Assembly: GCA_021299835.1 (NCBI GenBank)
Contig: JAJTER010000038.1
Span: 1-33,318 of the forward strand
DNA: 33,318 nt
Source: Saprospiraceae bacterium
Lineage (GTDB): Bacteria > Bacteroidota > Bacteroidia > Chitinophagales > Saprospiraceae
Reading direction: 5' to 3'
The translations under genes and the position numbers were made by a program. Of this stretch, positions 24,176 through 32,563 are shown one piece after another (the first letter of the stretch is position 1; the number at the start of each line of letters is the position of its first letter). A model generated the notes under the pieces. It was not told where the DNA came from. It saw only the letters and a program-made list of their open reading frames with translations, and did not search any database.

Positions 24176-24259
24176 TGCCCAGGACAGGATTCGAACCTGC
24201 ACACCCTTACGAGCACTACCACCTCAAAGTAGCATGTCTACCAATTTCACCACCTGGGC
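24176..24259 (-). tRNA. tRNA-Leu (anticodon GAG)
   Basis: An 84-nt tRNA on the minus strand with a long variable arm, as expected for class II tRNA-Leu. The acceptor GCCCAGG pairs with CCTGGGC and the discriminator is A73; CCA is not encoded. The anticodon stem CTACT/GGTAG encloses the loop TTGAGGT, giving anticodon GAG (decoding CUC and CUU). The T-arm has GGTTCGAATCC. A -7-like TAATTTTG lies about 20 bp upstream. Confidence 0.95.
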
Positions 24260-24279
24260 AGATGGAATAAAACAATAGT

Positions 24280-24287
24280 CAAAATTA
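24280..24287 (-). promoter_or_regulatory. -7 element upstream of tRNA-Leu
   Basis: TAATTTTG on the minus strand fits TAnnTTTG and lies 20 bp before the tRNA 5' end. No clear -33 TTTG is seen at the expected distance. Confidence 0.4.
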
Positions 24288-24299
24288 AATAATTAGACC

Positions 24300-24322
24300 G
24301 ATAAAAAGCACTAATTGCTTTT
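24300..24322 (-). terminator. Weak intrinsic terminator after the MlaF gene
   Basis: On the minus strand AAAAGCA-ATTAG-TGCTTTT is followed by TATC: a 7-bp stem with a five-base loop ending in T. It sits between the ATPase stop (24334) and the tRNA promoter region. Confidence 0.5.
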
Positions 24323-24333
24323 CTTTATTTTGA

Positions 24334-25107
24334 TTATTTCTGGAACCCATTGGATATAGCAGCATTACGCAATCTCTGCAGGAAGGGCGATGCAAAAATA
24401 AAATCATGTAGTATTTCATTGTCGCTAGCCATGATTTCATCCTTATTTCCTTGCCAACAAATTTCACCTTCATGCAGAAGTATCACATTATCACCAATTT
24501 CCATCACAGAGTTCATGTCGTGAGTGTTTATGATGGTAGTCATATTGTTTTCAATGGTAATGTCTTTAATCAATTCGTCAATGACTAAAGAGGTTTTTGG
24601 GTCAAGTCCTGAATTGGGTTCATCACAAAAAAGATAAGAAGGGTTTAAAACAATGGCTCGAGCAATACCTACTCTTTTCTGCATACCACCACTTAATTCC
24701 GATGGAAATTTTGCATTAATCCCGTCTAAACTAACTCTATTTAAACAGGTATTAACCCGGTCAGATTTTTCTTTTTTCGTCAAATCGGTAAACATATCCA
24801 GTGGAAACCGAATATTTTCTTCTACCGTTAGGGAGTCAAATAAAGCTGAGCCTTGAAAAAGCATACCTACTTTCATCCTTAAAGTCCTTAAATCCTTCTT
24901 TTTTAATTGTAGGAAATCTACCTTATTGTAAAAAATTTGCCCTTCCTTTGGCTGGATTAAGCCAACTAATAGTTTTAAAAGCACCGTTTTTCCTGCCCCT
25001 GATTTTCCAATAATTAAATTGGTCTTCCCAGGTTGAAACTCGGCCGAAATGTTTTTTAAGACAGGCGTATTTCCGAACGATTTATAAATTCCGCTAATTT
25101 TTATCAT
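24334..25107 (-). CDS. mlaF: ABC transporter ATPase of the MlaF type
   Basis: A 257-residue ATPase of the phospholipid/MCE transporter branch. Landmarks are Walker A GKSGAGKT (34-41), the Q-loop region KVGMLFQGSALFDSLTVEENI typical of MlaF, the signature LSGGMQKRVGIARAI, Walker B SYLFCDEPNSGLDP and the switch histidine in INTHDM. It powers lipid transport between the membranes together with the MlaE permease encoded immediately upstream (18-bp gap). No MCE-domain MlaD gene is present in this window. The start ATG at 25107 fits the first beta strand (MIKISGIYKSFG). Confidence 0.93.
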   Translation of the reverse strand: MIKISGIYKSFGNTPVLKNISAEFQPGKTNLIIGKSGAGKTVLLKLLVGLIQPKEGQIFYNKVDFLQLKKKDLRTLRMKVGMLFQGSALFDSLTVEENIRFPLDMFTDLTKKEKSDRVNTCLNRVSLDGINAKFPSELSGGMQKRVGIARAIVLNPSYLFCDEPNSGLDPKTSLVIDELIKDITIENNMTTIINTHDMNSVMEIGDNVILLHEGEICWQGNKDEIMASDNEILHDFIFASPFLQRLRNAAISNGFQK

Positions 25108-25125
25108 AAGTCTATTTACAGAAAA

Positions 25126-25827
25126 TTAAATTAAAACTACGGCAATCAGATAATCTGCCAATAAAATCATGATATCACTAATTACCACCGCATTAGTGCT
25201 TGCCTTTCCCAATTCTATGCTACCTCCTTTTACGTTGTAACCTTGATAACAAGAAATGGAAGTGAGTAAAAAAGCAAAAACCAACGATTTAACAAACATC
25301 ATGAAAACATTGTAAGGCATAAAAAATGACCTTAATCCCATGACAAATTCTTGTCCTGAAAGCAATCCTGTGGGAACTGATGCAATAAATCCGCCACCAA
25401 TACTCACAAAAGCCGCGATGGCTACTAAAATAGGAATGATTATCACGGCAGCTAAAACTTTTGGCATTATTAGATAGGCAGCGGTATTAACCCCCATGAT
25501 TTCCATGGCGTCGATATGCTCTTTCTGACGCATACCCCCAATTTCAGAAGCCATGTTCGAGCCAACTTTTCCAGCTAAAACCAAACAAGTAATGGTTGGA
25601 GCCAATTCTATAATGGTCATATCTCTAACTACGTAGCCAATATAATAATCGGGAACTAAAGTACCGTCCAGCTGATAAGCAAACTGAATGGCGGTAACTG
25701 CCCCGATAAATAGAGAAATGATAAAAACTATAATGAGGGAACCTACCCCAATGTCATGCATCTGCCGAATGACCTCTCTGTAGTACATGGACGTCTTTTC
25801 AGGCTTTGAAAAGGCGTTTCCCATCAA
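25126..25827 (-). CDS. mlaE: MlaE-type permease of a lipid ABC transporter
   Basis: A 233-residue hydrophobic permease with the MlaE signatures: IISLFIGAVTAIQFAYQL, ELAPTITCLVLAGKVGSNMA followed by SEIGGMRQKEHIDAMEIMGV, and five to six membrane helices. It forms the membrane dimer that the MlaF ATPase drives. The start is unclear: the frame stays open upstream of 25827 and reads LGKYLILMGNAFSKPEK, matching the usual MlaE start region, but contains no ATG before it meets the divergent dehydrogenase gene. The TTG at 25827 or the ATG at 25824 would give the shorter form; a rare start such as ATT could give the longer one. Confidence 0.9.
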   Translation of the reverse strand: MMGNAFSKPEKTSMYYREVIRQMHDIGVGSLIIVFIISLFIGAVTAIQFAYQLDGTLVPDYYIGYVVRDMTIIELAPTITCLVLAGKVGSNMASEIGGMRQKEHIDAMEIMGVNTAAYLIMPKVLAAVIIIPILVAIAAFVSIGGGFIASVPTGLLSGQEFVMGLRSFFMPYNVFMMFVKSLVFAFLLTSISCYQGYNVKGGSIELGKASTNAVVISDIMILLADYLIAVVLI

Positions 25828-25875
25828 AATAAGGTACTTTCCCAGATGATCTAGTTTAAGAAATAAATAGAAATA

Positions 25876-26577
25876 ATGCCAGTTGCCATAATTACAGGCG
25901 CTTCTAAGGGTATTGGTTGGTCAATAGCTAATAGATTTGCTGAAAATGGTTTTGATTTGTTGATGATTGCCCGGGATATTGAAGGACTGCTGGCAAGAAG
26001 TGGGGAATTACAACAAAAATTTCCTGATCAGCGCTTTGCTACTTTTTCGATTGACTTAATAGATAAATCTCAGTTGAGCTCTCTTTCGCAGTTTGCCTTG
26101 GCGACCTTATCGTCAATGGATGTTTTAGTGCTCAATGCGGGCCTATTTGCTATGGGCGATCTATTAAACACCGATGATAGTCCCAATCTTGATGATTTTA
26201 TGCAATTGCATGTGCTAAGTAATCATTATTTATGCCAAAAATGGCAGTCTTCTTTTAAAAAGGGAACACATATTTTTTCCATTTGTAGTGTTGTTTCCCA
26301 TGAACCCCGATTAGATAGTCCCGCTTACAGCATATCGAAAGTAGCCCAGTTAGCATGGACAAAAATGCTTCGGGCATCGTTTTTAGAAAGGGAAATTAAA
26401 GTAACAGCGGTCTTACCAGGCCAAACATTAACTGCTTCCTGGGATGGCATTCCCGTGGAAGCAAACAGGATTTTATCAGCTGATGCGGTAGCCGATGCCG
26501 TTTGGAAGGCCTGGGAAATGCCTGGAAATACCGTGATAGAGGAAATAGTTGTTCGTCCACAAAAAGGTGATTTATAA
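25876..26577 (+). CDS. Short-chain dehydrogenase/reductase (SDR), first of a tandem pair
   Basis: A 233-residue classical SDR with a Rossmann start MPVAIITGASKGIG (the TGxxxGIG NAD(P)-binding motif), LNAG at the fourth strand, and the catalytic YxxxK in SPAYSISKVAQLAW, with a serine 14-20 residues before it. It ends in PGQTLTASWDG and VVRPQKGDL. The substrate is unknown; such genes often act on 3-keto acids or polyketides. The next SDR starts 1 bp after its stop, and the two are only distantly related, so they are probably a co-expressed, diverged pair. Divergent from the MlaE gene, with a 48-bp gap. Confidence 0.92.
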   Translation: MPVAIITGASKGIGWSIANRFAENGFDLLMIARDIEGLLARSGELQQKFPDQRFATFSIDLIDKSQLSSLSQFALATLSSMDVLVLNAGLFAMGDLLNTDDSPNLDDFMQLHVLSNHYLCQKWQSSFKKGTHIFSICSVVSHEPRLDSPAYSISKVAQLAWTKMLRASFLEREIKVTAVLPGQTLTASWDGIPVEANRILSADAVADAVWKAWEMPGNTVIEEIVVRPQKGDL

Positions 26578-26578
26578 T

Positions 26579-27280
26579 ATGTCTAAAATTTTAATAACAG
26601 GTACAAGCCAAGGTATTGGTTTTGAACTTTTATGTCAATTCCTCCTGGACCAAAATCATGAGGTAATAGCTATTGCAAGAAAACCACTGGATCAATCCAT
26701 TTCTGTTTTTAACCAGGCTGTAAAGGAACATCGCCTTTTTCCTTTTGAATTAGATTTGGTAAAGGATGATTTTTATCCATTATCAAATACCCTAAATGCT
26801 ATGAACGGTCTGGATATTGTCATCAATAATGCTGGTTTTTTAGTAAATAAACCTTTTGTGGAACAATCGGGAGAAGATTGGCAAATGCAATTTGATGTGA
26901 ATGTTTTTAGTCCTGCAAAGTTGATTCGTTTTCTTTATCCCTGGCTTCTTTTAAGTGGAAATGCGCATATAGTTAACATTACCTCTATGGGTGGATTTCA
27001 GGGAAGCAGTAAATTTCCTGGATTGAGTGCATACAGTGCTTCTAAAGCTGCTTTGGGAACTTTGACTGAATGTTTAGCTGTCGAATTTAGTGGCAAAGGT
27101 ATTTCTGTGAATGCGTTAGCGCTTGGAGCAGTGCAAACTGAAATGTTATCGCAAGCTTTTCCAGGTTACGAGGCACCCATAAATGCTCATAAAATGGCTG
27201 AATTTATAGCTAATTTTGCACTGAACGGGCATCAATATTTTAATGGAAAACAAATTCCTGTGGCTTTCACCACTCCCTGA
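26579..27280 (+). CDS. Short-chain dehydrogenase/reductase (SDR), second of the pair
   Basis: Start at 26579 (MSKILITGTSQGIG), because the 30 bases upstream belong to the preceding gene; 233 residues. Motifs are TGTSQGIG, NNAGFLVNKPF, the catalytic serine in NITSMGG, and YSASKAAL with the catalytic Tyr and Lys. It ends at FNGKQIPVAFTTP, typical of SDRs close to the 3-ketoacyl-ACP reductase group. Its start lies 1 bp after the stop of the first SDR, so they are translated together. The reaction is unassigned. Confidence 0.93.
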   Translation: MSKILITGTSQGIGFELLCQFLLDQNHEVIAIARKPLDQSISVFNQAVKEHRLFPFELDLVKDDFYPLSNTLNAMNGLDIVINNAGFLVNKPFVEQSGEDWQMQFDVNVFSPAKLIRFLYPWLLLSGNAHIVNITSMGGFQGSSKFPGLSAYSASKAALGTLTECLAVEFSGKGISVNALALGAVQTEMLSQAFPGYEAPINAHKMAEFIANFALNGHQYFNGKQIPVAFTTP

Positions 27281-27414
27281 TAATTTCTTACAACTAAAGT
27301 ATTAGAGAAATTTATACGGCATTTGATGATATATTTTCTTATCAGTACAAAATCTAGCAACGTATTGCCATTGATAAGCTTTTTTTGTTGTTAAACCTTT
27401 TTTATCAGAAATAT

Positions 27415-27804
27415 ATGATGAATAATATATTTTTTTATTGCCATGATACTATTTTCCCAAGCTTTAATGGGGCAGAATATCGAGGGATTTTCTTTTAACG
27501 ATTTTGCATCTGGGGAGATATCAACAAAAAAAGTACCTGTTAACCTAAGTAGTCATCGAATGGTAAAATTTATAAACTGCCATTAAGCTATGAAAACAGT
27601 TATCGTGGTACTTACCATGATCAAAATAACAATATTTTGTATAAAAAGCATAGCGATTTATTCATTTGCTATAAATCTAAATCAAATGAGATTAATTATG
27701 ATAAAGTAGATTTGGATTATTCTTTCTACCGATGGGATGAGGCGAAAAAACTATTTTCGCTAAGGAGTACAAAAATAATAACCACTGATGTCATTGAAGA
27801 CTGA
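27415..27804 (+). pseudogene. Decayed secreted-protein gene with two frameshifts
   Basis: Three frame segments add up to one small secreted protein. A start at 27415 (MMNNIFF) leads into a run of seven T (27430-27436). Removing one T joins it to IAMILFSQALMGQNIEGFSF, a good signal peptide and mature start. A second shift between about 27553 and 27586 is needed to reach KIYKLPLSYENSYRGTYHDQ through YKSKSNEINYDKVDLDYSFY, ending at TTDVIED. I recognise no family. The gap 27281-27832 holds nothing else that I can support. It is a pseudogene or carries two sequencing errors. Confidence 0.5.
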
Positions 27805-27832
27805 TTTGAAATGGAATTTAGCCTCAATAATT

Positions 27833-28495
27833 CTAAACCTGTCGCGCTATCCAAACATCATTTTCATTTGATTTAAATGGAACTGCATTTGGAAAAACGC
27901 TCAATATATTTTCTATAGGAGGCTGTTGAGCCCTGAGAACGTTAAATAGTAGCAAGCCGTTAGGCTCTAAACACTCTTTTAGGGCTTCGAAATAATCTGT
28001 TGAAAAGAAATCTAAGGGCGTCTCATTATCATTGAAAACATCAAAGCAGATGAGGTCAAATTTTTCCTCGGTGTAGAACGGAAAAGCCAGGGCATCGGCC
28101 TGAACTGCACTAATGCCTGAATTTAAATATTGCAGGGTATATTTTTCTGCGAGATAAATGATGTTTTCATCAATTTCGATGGCCGTATAGTAGGCATCAA
28201 TACCCATTTTTTTTTCCAGCAAATAGGGGATACTACCCAATCCTAATCCTAATAAGAGTACCTCTTTTTTATCCTTAATTTCAGTGGACAGATGAATAAA
28301 CACATCGCGGAATTGGGAATAGAGATCATCCCAGGAGTAGATTGCCTGTTCAGAATACAATTGAAAACGACCTTTATGCAAGCAAACGATTAGCGGTAAA
28401 TCATTTTGACCCGAGATAGTTTCCAAGGGAAATTCAATCAGATAACTAAGTATTTTTTTCCAAAAGGGGACCGTAAATCTATTTATTTCTCCCAA
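27833..28495 (-). CDS. Spermidine-synthase-like methyltransferase fold protein
   Basis: A 220-residue protein with the spermidine-synthase-like Rossmann fold. The N-terminal part has IVCLHKGRFQLYSEQAIYSW, as in the small beta domain of these enzymes. The SAM-type motif I is LLLGLGLGSIPYLLEKK, followed by YTAIEIDENIIYLAE and the motif EEKFDLICFDVFND with the acidic residues. It ends without a clear polyamine-binding signature, so it is probably a SAM-dependent enzyme of unknown substrate. Its start overlaps the end of the GlmU-like gene by 13 bp, so the two are translationally coupled. Confidence 0.75.
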   Translation of the reverse strand: MGEINRFTVPFWKKILSYLIEFPLETISGQNDLPLIVCLHKGRFQLYSEQAIYSWDDLYSQFRDVFIHLSTEIKDKKEVLLLGLGLGSIPYLLEKKMGIDAYYTAIEIDENIIYLAEKYTLQYLNSGISAVQADALAFPFYTEEKFDLICFDVFNDNETPLDFFSTDYFEALKECLEPNGLLLFNVLRAQQPPIENILSVFPNAVPFKSNENDVWIARQV

Positions 28496-29691
28496 GGTCT
28501 TTGGTATGAGGTAATCTCAAAAATTTTAAGTAGAAGTAATCTTTGTTGAAAAGTAAGATCTGCCTGTCTTCTTGTCATCATCTGTTCGGCGGCACGAAAA
28601 GCATTTTCCGGCGAGAAAGTAATACCTACCTGTCCACTTTCTGATGCGGCAAAAGACGGGATAAAACGAGGAGCAATACCAGGGGTTAGCGTATTGGCAC
28701 AAATACCCGTTACAGAACCGGGAGTGAAAACGGTTCCATTGGCCGTTTTTGTATGGTCGCCTAAAACAGCACCCATAGATTGCGTGCCTGTAGGGATGAA
28801 TTGTTCATCTCCCTCATTCCACATTTCTATCTCATCATAAGTATGTTGCACACTGGCAGCCTGCGTTCCAGCCCCAAGATTGCACCAATTTCCGATGATG
28901 CTGTGACCGAGATAACCTTCGTAAGACTTGTTACTATAACCTTGAAATAGAGAGGATTCTATCTCCCCACCAATTTTACAAAAGGGGCCCGTAGCTAAAG
29001 GCCCATAAATTTTAGTGCCCATTCGTAAAATCGAATTTTCTCCCAAAGCAAAAGGACCTCGTATAAAACATCCTTCCAGAATAGAAGAATTTCGTGATAG
29101 ATAAATAGGCCCCGTCGTTGTGTTCAGGTAAGAACCCTGAACGGTGGCTCCTACCTCTATGAACAACTTATCGGCGGGACCGATAAGGGTATTTCCCGGA
29201 GGTAAGGGCATTGACTTACGCATTTTGCTAAGTAAACGAAAATCGTCAATAATGGCGGCTTCGTTCAGTAGTATTAAGTCGGTAAGTGAGCTTATTTTTA
29301 AAAATGGGGTGTCTTGAAGGTCTTGAGCATCAAGCTCTTCAATGGCTTCATCGTCGATTAATTTGCGCAGTTGCTTTTGATCAAGTTTGGCCACAACCAA
29401 TTGGTCTTCATGAAGGAAGGCCTCATTAATATCCATTTGCCTAATCAAAGCAACTAAGGCGTCGGAAGGTAATACGGCGCCGTTAATTACATAATTCTCG
29501 GTATCATATTCTAGCGGATATAATTCAGATAGATAGTCTTGCGTAACCACACTCACTGGAAATCCCATGTAGTGAGACCATTTTTCTCTAATGGTTAAAA
29601 GACCAATCCGCAAATCGCAGACAGGTTTTAAGTGAGTAAGAGGTAAAAGATTCTCACGGGCTTCGCCATCGAAAAGAATTACTTGCGCCAT
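28483..29691 (-). CDS. GlmU-like sugar nucleotidyltransferase/acetyltransferase (Bacteroidota type)
   Basis: Start at 29691 (MAQVILFDGEARENLLPLTH); the longer frame from 29718 begins beside the rpmE terminator. The 402-residue protein matches the alternative GlmU group of Bacteroidota (putative UDP-GlcNAc diphosphorylase/GlcN-1-P acetyltransferase): an N-terminal nucleotidyltransferase-like half (VCDLRIGLLTIREKW, then NYVINGAVLPS) and a C-terminal left-handed beta-helix with hexapeptide repeats (NSSILEGCFIRGPFALGENS, HSIIGNWCNLGAGTQAA). The role in cell-wall or surface-sugar precursor synthesis is inferred from the family. It is coupled to the methyltransferase-fold gene. Confidence 0.85.
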   Translation of the reverse strand: MAQVILFDGEARENLLPLTHLKPVCDLRIGLLTIREKWSHYMGFPVSVVTQDYLSELYPLEYDTENYVINGAVLPSDALVALIRQMDINEAFLHEDQLVVAKLDQKQLRKLIDDEAIEELDAQDLQDTPFLKISSLTDLILLNEAAIIDDFRLLSKMRKSMPLPPGNTLIGPADKLFIEVGATVQGSYLNTTTGPIYLSRNSSILEGCFIRGPFALGENSILRMGTKIYGPLATGPFCKIGGEIESSLFQGYSNKSYEGYLGHSIIGNWCNLGAGTQAASVQHTYDEIEMWNEGDEQFIPTGTQSMGAVLGDHTKTANGTVFTPGSVTGICANTLTPGIAPRFIPSFAASESGQVGITFSPENAFRAAEQMMTRRQADLTFQQRLLLLKIFEITSYQRPWEK

Positions 29692-29717
29692 ACCTTGTTT
29701 TTTGGCATTAATAAACA

Positions 29718-29753
29718 CACAAAAAGTCCCAACCGGAGTAAGATTGGGACTTT
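29718..29753 (-). terminator. Intrinsic terminator of rpmE
   Basis: A 10-bp perfect stem AAAGTCCCAA/TTGGGACTTT (29723-29732 with 29744-29753) with an 11-base loop, followed on the minus strand by TTTTTGTG. It stands 20 bp after the L31 stop codon and before the GlmU-like gene start. Confidence 0.88.
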
Positions 29754-29772
29754 CAAGCTAAAAAGAAAAAAA

Positions 29773-30039
29773 TTAAATTTCTTTGTTAAACTTAGTATTC
29801 CCGAATTTCTTATTGAATTTATCAATACGGCCTGCCGTGTCAACAAATTTCATCTTACCAGTAAAGAACGGGTGTGAATTGTTAGAAATTTCAAGCTTAA
29901 TTAATGGGTATTCATTTCCGTCTTCCCATACAATTGAATCTCTTGTATTAGCACAACTTCTTGTTAACCAAGAAACGTCACAGGAAAAGTCCTTGAACAC
30001 AACCATTCTATAATTACCTGGGTGTATATCCTTTTTCAT
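29773..30039 (-). CDS. rpmE2: 50S ribosomal protein L31, type B
   Basis: An 88-residue L31 starting [20 protein letters not shown], with the type B signature [20 protein letters not shown] followed by IDKFNKKFG. It lacks the C-x-x-C zinc ligand pair of type A L31: only scattered cysteines (SC in CDVSWL and SCANTRD) occur, which fits the zinc-independent form. It is a single-gene transcript between its promoter near 30070-30077 and its terminator at 29718-29753. Confidence 0.96.
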   Translation of the reverse strand: MKKDIHPGNYRMVVFKDFSCDVSWLTRSCANTRDSIVWEDGNEYPLIKLEISNNSHPFFTGKMKFVDTAGRIDKFNKKFGNTKFNKEI

Positions 30040-30069
30040 CGCTGATTATTTTGTCTTTCAAATAAAGTG

Positions 30070-30077
30070 CAAATATA
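30070..30077 (-). promoter_or_regulatory. -7 promoter element of rpmE
   Basis: TATATTTG on the minus strand, a perfect TAnnTTTG, about 31 bp before the L31 start codon. The upstream region is T-rich but shows no exact TTTG at 17-21 bp. Confidence 0.6.
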
Positions 30078-30192
30078 GTACATTTTACAAAAAATAAAAA
30101 CCCTTTCTTTTTATTTTTTATTGTGGCGCATTTATAAAAAAAAAGTCCTAAAATTGTGTTCCTAATTAAATAATTGCCAATAAAAACCTAAT

Positions 30193-32466
30193 ATGAAAAC
30201 CACGAAGGAAGAGGCCTTGCATTATCATGCGAAAGGAAGGCCCGGAAAAATTGAAGTTATTCCATCAAAAGAAACGGCTACTCAAAGAGATTTAACTTTG
30301 GCCTATTCTCCGGGAGTTGCGGAGCCTTGCCTTGCCATTGAAGCAAATCCTGAAGATGCATATAAATATACGGCAAAAGGTAATTTAGTGGCCGTTATTT
30401 CAAATGGTACAGCGGTGCTCGGATTGGGAGACATTGGTGCCCTGGCAGGAAAGCCGGTGATGGAGGGAAAAGGCCTTTTATTTAAAATTTATGCCGATAT
30501 TGATGTTTTCGATATCGAATTGGATACAAAAAATGTGGACGAGTTCGTTAGAACGGTCAAAATTTTGGAACCTACTTTCGGTGGAGTTAATCTGGAGGAT
30601 ATTTCTGCTCCTGAATGCTTCGAAATTGAAGAAAGACTCAAAAAGGAGTTGAATATTCCTGTCATGCACGACGATCAGCATGGAACGGCCATTATTAGTG
30701 CCGCCGCTTTGCTCAACGCGCTGGAAATTGTCGGAAAAGATATTAAATCTGCTAAAATTGTAGTAAACGGTGCCGGCGCTTCAGCAATTTCTTGTTCCAA
30801 AATGTACCATGCACTGGGTGCGCTCAAGAAAAATATTTTCATGTTTGATTCTAAAGGGTTGATTCACCCGGATCGGACAAACCTGGATGGTAAAAAAATT
30901 GAATTTGCTAATAATCAGGCGCCATTAGACATTTCTTTAGCTGATTGTCTTCATAATGCTGACGTGTTCATAGGGCTTTCAAAGGGGAATGTGCTCAATG
31001 GGGAAATGATTAAAGTAATGGCTAATGAACCGATTATCTTCGCTTTAGCAAATCCTACTCCGGAAATAAGTTATGAAGAGGCACTCGCTTCCCGCCCAGA
31101 TAGTATCGTAGCTACCGGTCGTAGTGATTATCCTAACCAGGTGAATAATGTATTAGGATTTCCATACATCTTCAGAGGAGCCCTCGATGTTCGCTCGAAA
31201 GTTATTAATGAGGAAATGAAACTTGCTGCCGTTTTGGCGCTCGCCGCATTGGCAAAAGAACCCGTTCCAGACAGAGTTAATCTGGCTTATGGAAAGGATA
31301 ATATGGTGTTTGGGAAAAATTATATCATTCCAAAACCTGTCGATCCCCGTTTGCTTACTACCGTGGCTCCCGCTGTCGCTAAAGCTGCCATGGATTCAGG
31401 CGTTTCTAAATTTCCAATTACCGATTGGGATGCTTATAAAATGCAGCTCTCGAAACGCCTCGGCTTAGATAATACCCTCACAAGAGCTATTATAAATAAG
31501 GCAAGGCAAAATCCTAAGAGAATTGTATTCGCAGATGCTGAAAATCCAATGGTTCTCAAAGCTGCAAGAGAAGTAATTGAAGAGGGTATCGCTAAACCTA
31601 TTTTATTGGGAAATGTGGAGAGGATTAATCAGCTTATTCTGGAAAATCAACTCAATCTTAATAATCCTATTATCATAGATCCAAAAATTCCTCAGTCTGA
31701 GTCCGAAGCAAATCTGCTGTTGGAATATGCAGATCGCTTGTTTGAAAAAAGACAAAGAAAGGGTACCAATAAATCGGAAGCCCATGATCTCATAAAAAGA
31801 CGTAATTATTATGGTGCTATGATGGTGGAACTAGGTGCCGCCGACGCAATGATAGGAGGAATGACCAGAAATTATCCGGAAACTGTGAGGCCTGCTCTTC
31901 AAATCGTTGGACGAAAAGAAGGGATCAAAAAAGTTTCTGGAATGTACATTCTTATGAGCAGATTTGGACCGCTTTTCCTGGCTGATACCACCGTAAATTT
32001 TAATCCTTCCGTGGAGGAAATTGTTGAAATTGCTGAATTAGCCGCCGACCAGGTCACTAAGTTTAATATTAAACCTCGTCTGGCTTTGCTCAGTTACTCA
32101 AATTTTGGCACCGCCGATGGGGATGATCCTGAAAAAATGCGTCGGGCTGTACAAATATTGAAAGCCAGACATCCGGAAATGATTGTAGATGGAGAAATGC
32201 AGGCGCATCTTCCTTTTCATCAGGATTTATTGAAAAATAATCACCCTTTTTGTAGCCTGGCCGACGGAAATGGGGCAAATATTTTGATTTTCCCTAATCT
32301 TTCCGCCTCTAATATTGCCTATAATCTGGTGAAAGAAATAGCTGGTATCGAAAAAATCGGACCTATCCTTATGGGCTTGAAACATCCTGTGAACGTGCTA
32401 CAATTAGGTAGCTCCACCAGGGAAATTGTAAATATGGTGGCTATCTCCGCTCTTGGTGCGGGTTAA
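30193..32466 (+). CDS. maeB: NADP-dependent malic enzyme with phosphotransacetylase-like C-terminal domain
   Basis: A 757-residue protein matching E. coli MaeB in length. The N-terminal malic domain (about 1-160) has [47 protein letters not shown] and [12 protein letters not shown]. The NAD(P)-binding domain (about 165-400) has [15 protein letters not shown] and [15 protein letters not shown]. The C-terminal phosphotransacetylase-like domain (about 430-757) has [39 protein letters not shown] and [20 protein letters not shown]. The enzyme decarboxylates malate to pyruvate; in this class the PTA-like domain is catalytically inactive and serves in allosteric control by acetyl-CoA. Confidence 0.96.
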   Translation: MKTTKEEALHYHAKGRPGKIEVIPSKETATQRDLTLAYSPGVAEPCLAIEANPEDAYKYTAKGNLVAVISNGTAVLGLGDIGALAGKPVMEGKGLLFKIYADIDVFDIELDTKNVDEFVRTVKILEPTFGGVNLEDISAPECFEIEERLKKELNIPVMHDDQHGTAIISAAALLNALEIVGKDIKSAKIVVNGAGASAISCSKMYHALGALKKNIFMFDSKGLIHPDRTNLDGKKIEFANNQAPLDISLADCLHNADVFIGLSKGNVLNGEMIKVMANEPIIFALANPTPEISYEEALASRPDSIVATGRSDYPNQVNNVLGFPYIFRGALDVRSKVINEEMKLAAVLALAALAKEPVPDRVNLAYGKDNMVFGKNYIIPKPVDPRLLTTVAPAVAKAAMDSGVSKFPITDWDAYKMQLSKRLGLDNTLTRAIINKARQNPKRIVFADAENPMVLKAAREVIEEGIAKPILLGNVERINQLILENQLNLNNPIIIDPKIPQSESEANLLLEYADRLFEKRQRKGTNKSEAHDLIKRRNYYGAMMVELGAADAMIGGMTRNYPETVRPALQIVGRKEGIKKVSGMYILMSRFGPLFLADTTVNFNPSVEEIVEIAELAADQVTKFNIKPRLALLSYSNFGTADGDDPEKMRRAVQILKARHPEMIVDGEMQAHLPFHQDLLKNNHPFCSLADGNGANILIFPNLSASNIAYNLVKEIAGIEKIGPILMGLKHPVNVLQLGSSTREIVNMVAISALGAG

Positions 32467-32490
32467 TTTCAACCTGTTTTACCATCAACG

Positions 32491-32547
32491 ATGCGTACCT
32501 TTTGATAAAATATGGGAATATTCGATCGAAAGGTACGCATTGTTTTG
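32491..32547 (+). terminator. Long inverted repeat with T-rich tail between the maeB and MFS genes
   Basis: A perfect 12-bp stem, ATGCGTACCTTT at 32491-32502 and AAAGGTACGCAT at 32529-32540, with a 26-base loop that contains the palindrome TTCGATCGAA. It is followed by TGTTTTGTTTG. Placed 3' of both convergent genes, it fits a bidirectional terminator, though the T-run is interrupted on both strands. Confidence 0.6.
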
Positions 32548-32563
32548 TTTGTGCGTATTTCTT

